A stretch of DNA of 64,000 nucleotides, taken from contig JASBSR010000010.1 of the NCBI GenBank assembly GCA_030148865.1, positions 1 to 64,000 on the forward strand, written 5' to 3'. Under the pieces are notes generated by a model that made no database searches, was not told where the DNA came from, and was given only the letters and a program-made list of their open reading frames with translations. Both the position numbers and the translations under genes were made by a program. The stretch is from Gammaproteobacteria bacterium. Lineage in GTDB: Bacteria; Pseudomonadota; Gammaproteobacteria; SZUA-229. Numbering within the stretch: position 1 is the first letter of the stretch; the number at the start of each line of letters is the position of its first letter. Positions 26,691-34,810 of the stretch are shown here, piece after piece.

Positions 26691-28676
26691 ATGTCAAAGC
26701 TGCATACTTACTGGTCAAAAATATCACTGGGTGCCCGAGTAGGCCTGGGATTTCTTCTGGTATCCATGCTCGGGGCAGCTGTCATAGTTACCGGTATGTT
26801 GCAGATGTCAATGACCCATAGCCGTGTCAATCAGTTTATTCGTACCGATTCAATAAAAGTTGATCTGGTGCACCAAATGATTGATTCGGTGAATGCTCGA
26901 ACGATCAGCCTATATAATTTATCTCATGAAAGCGACGCCTTTGTACAGGATGATGAGTTAACAGATTTTGAAATAGCAGGCAATGCGTTTGTCAGTGCAC
27001 GCGACGAACTGATGACTAAGCACTTAGATAAAAGCGAAAGAAAAATTCTTGAACAGATCCGAAAAACTGCGGAGCAGATACGACCGAATCTATTGAGTCT
27101 ACTCGATGACAACGTATCTGGTAACCAGAAGATTGCACATGACCATATTATCGATGAGATCAAACCAAAACAAAGACGGGTTATCGCCCTGCTTTCGGAA
27201 CTCATGGAAATACAGGACGAAAATGCGCGCGCAGATGCTAGTGATGCTGAAAATTCTTATGAGAATGCATGGTTGATTATGTCAATTTTGTCTATGGTTC
27301 TTGGTGTAATCGGCGCCGCTATTGTTGTAATCGTTATTAGACTAACTGACCGACAGGCAAACCTGTTGAGATATCAGGCCTTATATGATTCTTTAACCGG
27401 GCTGCCAAATAGAAGCCTGTTTGCTGATCGTATGCAACAGACGATCCTGGCGTACAAGCGAGCGGGTAAATCGTTTGCATTGATTGTTGTTGATCTCAAT
27501 CACTTTAAAGCTATAAATGACACGCTCGGGCATCAGGCAGGTGATGATGTGTTGAGGCATGTGGCTCGTGTTACCAGGTTGTGTCTGCGCGAGCCAGACA
27601 CCATGGCGCGTATGGGAGGTGATGAGTTTTCAATCATACTGCCATCTGCGCAGACAATCGGCGGTGCGGTGATAGTGGCTCAACGACTTATTGAAAAATA
27701 TCGCGAACCAGTATTGATACAAGGGCGCGAGCTGGAAGTGAGTGCAAGTCTGGGTATCGCGATGTTTCCCCGACACGCCAGTAGTCTCGACGATTTGCAA
27801 AAAATTGCAGACTCAGCCATGTATCAGGCGAAGCGCCAACACACAGGTTATATAGTTTATAGTGAAGAAATGGAATCGGTGGAGAATGATGTTCTAGATT
27901 TACAGAGGCAGCTCAGAAAAGCAATTGCAGGAGATGAATTTGTTTTGCACTACCAGCCCAAGATTGAATTTTCTACACATGGTATATCTGGTGTAGAGGC
28001 ACTGATACGCTGGCAGCATCCTGATCGTGGCTTATTACAGCCGGATTCGTTTATACCTGCGGCTGAAAATTCAGAATTAATTCGACCGATTACCGAGTAT
28101 GTGTTGCGTAAAGCAACAAAGCAGACTGCAGAGTGGCTGGCATCAGGCCACAATCTTACAGTAGCTGTGAATGTGTCAGCAGTCAATATTCAGGATGAAA
28201 GCTTTGCCGAAACTGTGGCGCAAATCCTGAAAGAGACAGAACTACCTGCTGAGCTTTTAGAACTGGAATTAACTGAAAGTGCGGTTATGTCAAAACCAGA
28301 CAAAGCTATCGAATGTATCAAAAAATTGCATGAGATTGGGGTGCAAATGTCGATTGATGATTTTGGTACTGGCTACACATCGATGTCGCAGTTGAAAGGG
28401 TTACTAGTGACAAAAATTAAAATTGACCGTTCATTTGTCAAGAATATGGTGGCGTGCCACAGTGATGCAGTCATTGTACGGACAGCCGTTGATCTCAGTC
28501 ATAGTCTTGGTTTTAAAGTTGTCGCCGAAGGCGTTGAGGACCAAAGTACATGGGATGAGCTGGCGAGCCTTGGTTGTGATTCCGCCCAGGGTTTCCATAT
28601 GGGGATGCCATTGGCGCCAGATGAGTTTGCTGAATGGCTGGCAGACAGTCCCTGGAGCAATCCAGAAGAGTTCTGA
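26691..28676 (+). CDS. membrane GGDEF-EAL protein with periplasmic helical sensor
   Basis: The 661-residue protein has a helix at about 17-39, an extracytoplasmic helical domain (40-195, MCP-like four-helix bundle), a second helix (196-218), a GGDEF domain with intact RMGGDEF (309-313), and an EAL domain (405-650) with VEALIRW, ELELTESAV and IDDFGTGYTS. Both cyclase and phosphodiesterase activity are possible. The region upstream carries an inverted repeat. A broken gene at 37153-37795 encodes a sensor of the same type. Confidence 0.9.
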   Translation: MSKLHTYWSKISLGARVGLGFLLVSMLGAAVIVTGMLQMSMTHSRVNQFIRTDSIKVDLVHQMIDSVNARTISLYNLSHESDAFVQDDELTDFEIAGNAFVSARDELMTKHLDKSERKILEQIRKTAEQIRPNLLSLLDDNVSGNQKIAHDHIIDEIKPKQRRVIALLSELMEIQDENARADASDAENSYENAWLIMSILSMVLGVIGAAIVVIVIRLTDRQANLLRYQALYDSLTGLPNRSLFADRMQQTILAYKRAGKSFALIVVDLNHFKAINDTLGHQAGDDVLRHVARVTRLCLREPDTMARMGGDEFSIILPSAQTIGGAVIVAQRLIEKYREPVLIQGRELEVSASLGIAMFPRHASSLDDLQKIADSAMYQAKRQHTGYIVYSEEMESVENDVLDLQRQLRKAIAGDEFVLHYQPKIEFSTHGISGVEALIRWQHPDRGLLQPDSFIPAAENSELIRPITEYVLRKATKQTAEWLASGHNLTVAVNVSAVNIQDESFAETVAQILKETELPAELLELELTESAVMSKPDKAIECIKKLHEIGVQMSIDDFGTGYTSMSQLKGLLVTKIKIDRSFVKNMVACHSDAVIVRTAVDLSHSLGFKVVAEGVEDQSTWDELASLGCDSAQGFHMGMPLAPDEFAEWLADSPWSNPEEF

Positions 28677-28747
28677 AATATTTTCAGTCAGAGTTTGGCG
28701 TTAACTTAAGCTGGTCGTCTGGCATCATGACGCCGTTGATACGATCG

Positions 28748-31042
28748 TTACCCGGCGATTGGGAATACCAGGTAAAAAGTGCTGCCTTTACCTTCTATGC
28801 TGTTAAATCCTATAGTGCCTCCCATATCTTCCACCATGCGCTTTGAGATTGCCAGCCCGAGCCCGGTTCCGCGTTGTATTTTGCGTGTATCCGAACTATC
28901 CGCCTGTGAAAATCGGTTAAATATTTTTTTAGAGAAGTTTTCGGAAATACCAATACCCTGGTCTTGAATTGAAATTTTAATACTATTATCGATACATTCG
29001 CATTTAATGCTCACATTAGTGTTTTTAGCAGAAAACTTGATTGCATTCGAAACAAGATTTCGAAGTATCTGTAAGAATCTTTTTGGATCTATATTGATGA
29101 AGTAACCAGGCTGGCATTCATATAGTAGAACAATATTAGCCTGTGTCGCGATAGGGAGTGTTTCTTCAATAAGTTCGGTAAGAATTCTAGAGGTATCTAC
29201 CACTTCAAGCTCATAATCAAATCTACCTGATTCGAGTTTATCAAAGTCAAGAATGTCGTTGATTAAATCGGAAAGCCGCTCGACATTTCTGGAAGTTATA
29301 TCAAGAAGACTAGTGGTTTTTTCGGCAGGCATGGATCGGCCTTTAGATAATAGTAAATTAACTGAGCCTTTTATTGATGTAAGCGGAGTTCTAAGCTCAT
29401 GACTCACCGTGGAGATAAACTCTCGTTTTAACTTCTCACTGGCGCGACGTTCGGTTATGTCAGTTATGATGGCAGTAAACATTTTCTGACCATGTAATGT
29501 TATCCTGGTGACTGACGCTTCAATTGGAAAAGTGCTGCCATCGCGTCTTTGCCCTTGTGCCAGGTAGCGGGTGGATGCAGGCGTAACCGTTTTATTTTCA
29601 GGGTTAGCGAAATAGTCATCAAGCGCAGCATGTTGTGTCACCGGAAGTAAAATTCGCACATGCCGACCAATGACGTCCGCGCCTGGATAAGAAAACTGAA
29701 GTTCAGCTGCTCGATTAAACCCCTGGATAATACCTTTATCATCTGTAGTGACGATAGCGTCAATCGAGGACTCGATAATTGCTTTCGAGCGTGCGCTAGC
29801 ATCATCAAGGCTGTCACTAATATTACGCGACATAATCTGCGTCTGATGCGTTAATTGTTCAATTTCGTATATTCGACTTTCAGGCCATTGAATTTTTTCA
29901 TGTTGTTGTAGTTTATCCGGGAGGTCTTTCGTTACCTGGGTGAGCCTGGTAATTGTGTTGGTCAATATATGGCATATAAAATATGCTGTTATACTGGCAA
30001 TAATGATTACTATAAATAAAATCAGAAAAGCATTCTGGATATTCCTCTGTAGTATGTTAGCTATGCTGTTGCTATATTGCAGGATGTATATGTTAAAAAA
30101 CGGGTACTGATCATGAGTCGACCTCGTATAAAACATTGATTCCTGCCATTTCAGCATTTTTGGTTGATTATTTTTATCCGGGGTAAAAAGGTACAAATTC
30201 TTGCCAGTAATATGGCTAAGACGGGTATTGGTGACAATAGACTGCGCAACTTCGATGGGCAATGTTGTTCCCAGGATATCCTGGTTTTTTGATGTGACAA
30301 TGATCTCCTGCCGTGCTCCATTGGGTAGCTCATGCTGCAATAATGCGCCGATATTCTGTTTTAGGGTATGCGTCTCTAAGGCCTGTTTAATTTCTGGCTC
30401 AAGATGTCTGGACTGAAGCTCTAATAAGTCCTTTAGAGTGGATTCGTGGTGGCCTCGGTAAATGGTGTTCTGATAAATAATTGTAATCAATGTTGAAAGT
30501 AAGGCGAAGGTGACTAGCAACGTGAATATCGCTTCACGTAGTCGAATTCTGGCATTAGCGATATGTGTAGGCAGTCTAAAGCGCGCTAGCATTAAGTATA
30601 ACAGGTAGGTAGCCAGTATTGCATTGACTATACCGTTAACCGGCTGTTTAAACATGATGAGATTGACCTGCGTTGCCCCCATCCCCATTGTGTAACCATA
30701 AAACAGCCATATCAATGGCATGCCAATTACCACCCAGAAAATAATGTCAGCAATTGTCAGATTATTTATGCGTCTGCTTAATAAAAAACTTACCACTATA
30801 GCTTCGGCTGTAAATATAATTAACGCGTATGGGTGTTCCCACAGAATATATGTATAAGACCCTGAGATCAGTGCCGTGATCACGGCACCCCGCATGCCGA
30901 GCAAATTAACTGCGGCTAATACGGCTACGCTGCCGAAAATAAAATCGACACCAAAAAACAGTGTGATGTTGAAGTGGTTTCCTGCCAGGCCAAAAGCTGA
31001 TAGCAGGGAAAGGGTTATTATGTAGCGGCTAGAATCATTCAT
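28748..31042 (-). CDS. membrane-bound PAS sensor histidine kinase
   Basis: The 764-residue protein begins with a MASE1-like bundle of about eight helices (1-155), another helix near 170-190, an extracytoplasmic segment and a helix near 340-360. Then come a PAS domain (about 415-530, IIESSIDAIVTTDDKG), HisKA with the phospho-acceptor His in VSHELRTPLTS, and a HATPase with DQGIGISENF and GTGLGLAISKRMVEDMGG. No receiver is attached and no response regulator gene is adjacent, so its partner is elsewhere. It converges with the GGDEF-EAL gene. Confidence 0.88.
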   Translation of the reverse strand: MNDSSRYIITLSLLSAFGLAGNHFNITLFFGVDFIFGSVAVLAAVNLLGMRGAVITALISGSYTYILWEHPYALIIFTAEAIVVSFLLSRRINNLTIADIIFWVVIGMPLIWLFYGYTMGMGATQVNLIMFKQPVNGIVNAILATYLLYLMLARFRLPTHIANARIRLREAIFTLLVTFALLSTLITIIYQNTIYRGHHESTLKDLLELQSRHLEPEIKQALETHTLKQNIGALLQHELPNGARQEIIVTSKNQDILGTTLPIEVAQSIVTNTRLSHITGKNLYLFTPDKNNQPKMLKWQESMFYTRSTHDQYPFFNIYILQYSNSIANILQRNIQNAFLILFIVIIIASITAYFICHILTNTITRLTQVTKDLPDKLQQHEKIQWPESRIYEIEQLTHQTQIMSRNISDSLDDASARSKAIIESSIDAIVTTDDKGIIQGFNRAAELQFSYPGADVIGRHVRILLPVTQHAALDDYFANPENKTVTPASTRYLAQGQRRDGSTFPIEASVTRITLHGQKMFTAIITDITERRASEKLKREFISTVSHELRTPLTSIKGSVNLLLSKGRSMPAEKTTSLLDITSRNVERLSDLINDILDFDKLESGRFDYELEVVDTSRILTELIEETLPIATQANIVLLYECQPGYFINIDPKRFLQILRNLVSNAIKFSAKNTNVSIKCECIDNSIKISIQDQGIGISENFSKKIFNRFSQADSSDTRKIQRGTGLGLAISKRMVEDMGGTIGFNSIEGKGSTFYLVFPIAG

Positions 31043-31255
31043 TCGATCATCAGTATGCGGGCAGTGACGTTTGTAATAGTTATCTTATAGCATAGTCAGT
31101 GGGTAGGGTCTAAGTTATGTCTCTGCGGTAAGTTATGCTGAGACAAGATATGACAACACACCGCAGAGCGAGGTGACACTGATGACGACTGAGCCAGGAG
31201 TTGAGTATGATAAATACATTAATTACAGTGCGCATCAATCGGATTCAACGATTTT

Positions 31256-31387
31256 ATGTTTTTCGATGAGTCCTCATCAGCAGGGCAAAATGCTGACGGC
31301 TTGTTAAGGCGCCGCGATCTGGAAGTCGAAAAGGTGTTGCACTCAAATAGATCATACTCTCGGTTTGATCTAATTCGTGTCGAATGA
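31256..31387 (+). pseudogene. short remnant of a GGDEF domain
   Basis: A 43-codon frame ends in DGLLRRRDLEVEKVLHSNRS and then YSRFDLIRVE. It resembles the start of GGDEF domains (D-x-L-T-G-L-x-N-R-R-x-L-E ... F-x-L-i-x-v-D) with a small internal deletion, then stops. Nothing of the active site remains. The rest of the 360-bp gap between the kinase and the outer-membrane gene holds no other recognisable sequence. Confidence 0.45.
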
Positions 31388-31403
31388 TGGCGGTCGCTGT
31401 CAG

Positions 31404-32252
31404 TTACCAGTGATAGCTCATTCCCAGACTGGCAAATGTGGTGCTCGTATTGCTTCCATCAATACTGGAGCGCCCTATAGTAGTTTTTAATGTCCATTGT
31501 TCAGAAATGCGGTGTGCCAGATAGGCTTTATTAATGATCGATATACTCTGGTCAGCTGCTGAACGCCCTCTGCTGTGGCTCAATGAAAGACTCGTATGCG
31601 AAAAGAAATAGCCAGCGGTGAACGTTGTTCGTTCATCCTCAAGTGCGAATACCTGATTGACAGTGTTTGAGCCGAATACATAGCTATATACATTGGAGCG
31701 GGAATTAAAAGTTCTGATTTGTGATGGATATTCGTAGCGTGAACGGCTCCATGACAAAAAGACCGGGTCCCAGCCATAGTAGCCAATACCTACAGAATTT
31801 CCGTTAGAATCGAAATCATAATTACGGGTGCTGATATTGGTGTTCAGAGAGACTCTGCGCCACTCAGGTGAAATGAATATATTCCAGTCGAGTGAATTCA
31901 TTTCTAAGGTCAGTATTGTTGAGTCGATATCAAGATTGTCTGTCTGTTGAATATTGGATTTGTCAATACCCGCACTAAAAAGTGCTGATGGATCAGTCTT
32001 TAAGCCGACATTGTATGATTCGGAATCAAACGAGCTGCCATTGCTATCAATTACCTGGTTCTTAGCGCGGCTGGCGCTAAGCTGTAGCTTGTTATCGAAC
32101 TTGTGCCGACCAGATGCATAAGAGTTCTGCCCAGAATTGCTGTCAGCGCCGAACTCAAGAGAGATGCTGGAGTTCGTTGCTGATAGCGCAGGTAAGCTGA
32201 CTGTGTAAACCGCGCAGGTGCAGCAGTACTGAAGTAACTTGTAAATAGACAT
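31404..32252 (-). CDS. outer-membrane beta-barrel protein of unknown family
   Basis: The 282-residue protein has a signal peptide (CCTCAVYTVSLPALSATN) and then only alternating polar/hydrophobic strands with many Ser, Asn and Tyr and a terminal aromatic (SLGMSYHW), as in small outer-membrane barrels. About 12 strands could fit. It is the last gene of the ECF sigma operon, 24 bp after the DUF3106 gene. I recognise no named family. Confidence 0.65.
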   Translation of the reverse strand: MSIYKLLQYCCTCAVYTVSLPALSATNSSISLEFGADSNSGQNSYASGRHKFDNKLQLSASRAKNQVIDSNGSSFDSESYNVGLKTDPSALFSAGIDKSNIQQTDNLDIDSTILTLEMNSLDWNIFISPEWRRVSLNTNISTRNYDFDSNGNSVGIGYYGWDPVFLSWSRSRYEYPSQIRTFNSRSNVYSYVFGSNTVNQVFALEDERTTFTAGYFFSHTSLSLSHSRGRSAADQSISIINKAYLAHRISEQWTLKTTIGRSSIDGSNTSTTFASLGMSYHW

Positions 32253-32276
32253 ATGAGACCTGATTATTATGTAGGC

Positions 32277-32774
32277 TTATGGGATGCGTCGTCTTAACAT
32301 TTCATCACGCATCATCGGGCGTGTTAGGCGTCTTTGTTCGATGAGCTCGCGCCGTTGTTCTCTATCCATGTTTTTCCATTGTTCGCGCAGCTCATGGCGA
32401 CGATTTTCTGGCAATAACTGGTACCATGAACGTGCTTTTCGCAGACGCGTTCTTTCTTCTGGAGTCATTTGCATGAATTTTTTAAATTTTTCACGCAAAG
32501 CATTTTGTTGGTCTGGCGGTAATTGTTTGAATTGCTGAAAACGCTCGGCTGCTGTTTTGCGTTCTGCCGGGCCCATGTTTAACCAGTGATCGACACCTTT
32601 TAACAATCGCTGCTGGCGTTCAGTAGACATGCTAGCCCATTGTTCAGAGACGGGGCTTAGTATTTGTTGTTGCTCGCTGGACAGCTGATCCCAGGTTGTG
32701 GCTTGAGCAGCGCTTGCATGGCCTGATAACAGTGCTGTAAATATGAGCATAATAATGGTGATGGTCTTATTCAT
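32277..32774 (-). CDS. secreted DUF3106 protein
   Basis: After a signal peptide (IMLIFTALLSGHASAAQ) this 165-residue protein is a chain of Arg/Gln/Glu-rich helices with the repeated theme W-x-x-L-x-P-x-x-R (WDQLSSEQQQILSP, WLNMGPAERKTAAERFQ, MTPEERTRLRKAR, LPENRRHELREQW). This is the DUF3106 family. It is reminiscent of Spy/CpxP-like helical periplasmic proteins but is a separate family. The start at 32774 overlaps the stop of the preceding gene by 8 bp. Function unknown; envelope stress is suggested by the sigma operon. Confidence 0.8.
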   Translation of the reverse strand: MNKTITIIMLIFTALLSGHASAAQATTWDQLSSEQQQILSPVSEQWASMSTERQQRLLKGVDHWLNMGPAERKTAAERFQQFKQLPPDQQNALREKFKKFMQMTPEERTRLRKARSWYQLLPENRRHELREQWKNMDREQRRELIEQRRLTRPMMRDEMLRRRIP

Positions 32775-32994
32775 CTCGTGTCTCTTGTTTAATTGTATCT
32801 TCCTGGTCATTACTCGCAAGGTTTTTCATTTCGAGTGGATCCAGCCATTCACCATCGCGGGTGCTGACATCAGCCAGATATTCCAGAAACTCAATACTCG
32901 GTGTCGACGTGTCTGCACACAGGAGTGCGGGCTGAAGCGTACACATGCAAAAAGTCCAGATGACTGCTTTATTAACCATTGACTTTTTCTGCAT
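32767..32994 (-). CDS. small exported protein of the ECF operon
   Basis: The 75-residue protein has a short signal peptide (VIWTFCMCTLQPALLCAD) and a soluble part SIEFLEYLADVSTRDGEWLD followed by PLEMKNL. Similar small proteins are often found between the sigma/anti-sigma-like pair and DUF3106 genes. It overlaps both neighbours (23 bp and 8 bp), which indicates translational coupling. An internal Met at residue 6 could also be the start. Confidence 0.65.
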   Translation of the reverse strand: MQKKSMVNKAVIWTFCMCTLQPALLCADTSTPSIEFLEYLADVSTRDGEWLDPLEMKNLASNDQEDTIKQETRDE

Positions 32995-33334
32995 CTAACC
33001 ATTGGTAAAATTCCAGATCCTGGTAAAACATAATATCGTCAGTCGCAGTGATCAAGGGCATATCTTCCAGTGTTGGCAATCTGTCTGTTGTTGCACTCAT
33101 GTTAATTGTAATCGCTATGCTGATAATGACAGAGGCAGTTGCAGTTGCTGCCAGTATCGGATACCAGCCTTGCCGGAACTTGCTTTTTGTACTGTGGCTA
33201 TCGAGTTGTGCTATAGCTCGTCTACGTATATGGCTTAATGCGCTGCGTGTCGAATCATCAATGGCATCGATTTGCAAATTCAGGGTCTTTCTGGTTTGTC
33301 TGAGGAACTCCTGATCCTGGTTTTTCTCACTCAT
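32972..33334 (-). CDS. single-pass membrane protein, probable anti-sigma partner (DUF3619-like)
   Basis: The 120-residue protein has a cytoplasmic helical N-terminus (FLRQTRKTLNLQIDAIDDSTRSALSHIRRRA), one membrane helix at about 59-77 and a short periplasmic tail. This layout fits DUF3619-type proteins encoded next to ECF sigma factors, which are candidates for membrane anti-sigma factors. It overlaps the sigma gene by 4 bp (ATGA). No cysteine zinc motif is present. Confidence 0.7.
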   Translation of the reverse strand: MSEKNQDQEFLRQTRKTLNLQIDAIDDSTRSALSHIRRRAIAQLDSHSTKSKFRQGWYPILAATATASVIISIAITINMSATTDRLPTLEDMPLITATDDIMFYQDLEFYQWLDAEKVNG

Positions 33335-33870
33335 GGGTGGTGTTCCTCAAGTTTGTCTTTCAAATTTGCTATGGCTCTGGATAAATGTGTTTTTACGCTC
33401 CCCTGTGAACATCCCATAGCTGCTGCGGTTTGTTTTACATCCAGTCCCTGCCATTGTCTTAGTAAAAACGCCTGTTGCTGCCGCAGTGGCAAATCATTTA
33501 GTGCCAGGTCCAGAGCTTGCATAGCCTGGGTATGTCCGAGTTCTTCTTCCGGCCTAAGTGCTGTGGTATGTTCAAATCTATCCATTGCATCTGTCGCAGC
33601 AGATTCGTCTGAACCAAAGAAAAAATTGCGTACTCCATTTCGAACCTTGCTGCGCCGATACCAGTCGCGGATTGTGCTCTGGATGATTCGAGTAAACAGC
33701 GGGCCCCATTCCTCGGCTGGTTTGTCGGCATATTTTCTCACTAGCTTGAACATTGCATCCTGTACAATTTCCAGTGCATCATCGCGATTTCCGGTTGCGA
33801 TGACAGCCATACGGTAGGCCTGGTGTTCTGTGCTTGATAAGAATTGATCAAGTGTCTGACGGGTTTCCAG
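33331..33870 (-). CDS. ECF RNA polymerase sigma factor, likely CTG start
   Basis: The protein has sigma region 2 (MAVIATGNRDDALEIVQDAMFKLV) and region 4 (LPLRQQQAFLLRQWQGLDVK and SQGSVKTHLSRAIANLKDKL). The first ATG (33810) would cut into region 2. The frame continues upstream through TLDQFLSSTEHQAYR, a normal start of region 2, without any ATG, GTG or TTG. A CTG at 33870 lies 7 nt after GGGAG (33878-33882), so I place the start there (179 residues). It heads a five-gene operon for envelope proteins. Confidence 0.8.
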   Translation of the reverse strand: METRQTLDQFLSSTEHQAYRMAVIATGNRDDALEIVQDAMFKLVRKYADKPAEEWGPLFTRIIQSTIRDWYRRSKVRNGVRNFFFGSDESAATDAMDRFEHTTALRPEEELGHTQAMQALDLALNDLPLRQQQAFLLRQWQGLDVKQTAAAMGCSQGSVKTHLSRAIANLKDKLEEHHP

Positions 33871-33945
33871 TTGATAACTCCCATTAACCGTATGACTGTC
33901 ATTGCATTACTGATGTTAGCCTAGTCTTATATGCTTTGCTAACGG

Positions 33946-34428
33946 CTAGTTGGTGCTGGTACGGCGGTCATAACGTTGATGCCTCAGTTCGCCACGCATG
34001 TCCATGCGCTGGTTGATGATATCGCCACGCGTGTCCATGCGCAAAGAGACTCGGTCACCACGTTCGTCAAGACGCTGCTGGATTTTATCACCGCGTTGTT
34101 CGAGACGTTCAACAGCACGGTTTGCTCTAGCTTCGACGCGGTCGGCAGCTTCATCGCGGCCCTCAGAACGCAGCATTTCAGCGCGTGCTTCGGCTTTGAC
34201 GTCGATAGCAGCTGCGCGTTCATCCAGTTTGGCGTTAGCTGTAGCAGCACGCTGATCGAGTTTTGCGTTGACGAACTCGCCACGAGCATCCAGTCTGGCA
34301 TCTATCTGGTTACCTTTCTGGTCGAGTCTGGCTTCGAGCTCAGCTCCGGCTCCTGTGTTATCGGCGTACACAGGCGCTGCGATCAGGGCAGATAAGGCAG
34401 TTGTCAGTATAAGTGTATGTGTTTTCAT
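33946..34428 (-). CDS. secreted protein of 11-residue repeats
   Basis: After a signal peptide (LILTTALSALIAAPVYAD) the 160-residue protein is almost entirely built of 11-residue units with the pattern x-x-x-x-[KR]-[LM]-[DE]-x-R-[GA]-[DE], for example FVNAKLDQRAA, TANAKLDERAA, RAVERLEQRGD, KIQQRLDERGD and IINQRMDMRGE. About ten units can be counted. Such a hendecad rhythm gives long amphipathic helices, as in LEA-like proteins or apolipoproteins. GAGG upstream fixes the start at 34428 (Met5 of the longest frame). It is not part of the sigma operon but lies just upstream of it on the same strand. Function unknown. Confidence 0.75.
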   Translation of the reverse strand: MKTHTLILTTALSALIAAPVYADNTGAGAELEARLDQKGNQIDARLDARGEFVNAKLDQRAATANAKLDERAAAIDVKAEARAEMLRSEGRDEAADRVEARANRAVERLEQRGDKIQQRLDERGDRVSLRMDTRGDIINQRMDMRGELRHQRYDRRTSTN

Positions 34429-34440
34429 GATTATCCTCAT

Positions 34441-34810
34441 TGAGTAAATACGTTGACTACACCCGGTCTAACGCAGCGCAGAAAAGAGGGTTGACAGAAT
34501 CTGCAAAAAAATTATTGAGCAGATTTTAGAAAAATATATAAGTGTATGATAATAATAGTTTTAACCGCATAATTCGGAGTCGCTTGTGCACTGGCATGGG
34601 TATGAACCAGGTCAGAGAGCATGAAGTTAGCCATGAGGTTGCAGCATCCTGCACATCGATACAGAGGAAATGTTGGTCTGATTAGAGGCTAGCAGTAATA
34701 TCGCGGACGCGTTGTGACACAGATATTAGTCGTCAGGGGCTGAGCGAATAGTCACAAGCCTGTCGCTGGTCGCAATACTGGCAGTTGCGCTGGCGCTGCC
34801 AGATTCAAAA
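34441..34810. other. 370-bp intergenic region, no gene seen
   Basis: No frame of note lies here on either strand. A GTTGACAGAATCTGC stretch near 34490 with AT-rich sequence following (AAAAATATATAAG) could contain a promoter, but the orientation relative to the neighbours does not give a clear gene to drive. Confidence 0.3.

Noticed and set aside
33272-33817. 181-codon frame antisense to the ECF sigma gene
   Set aside because: It is a shadow of the sigma factor; Cys/Ser-rich composition is typical of antisense frames.
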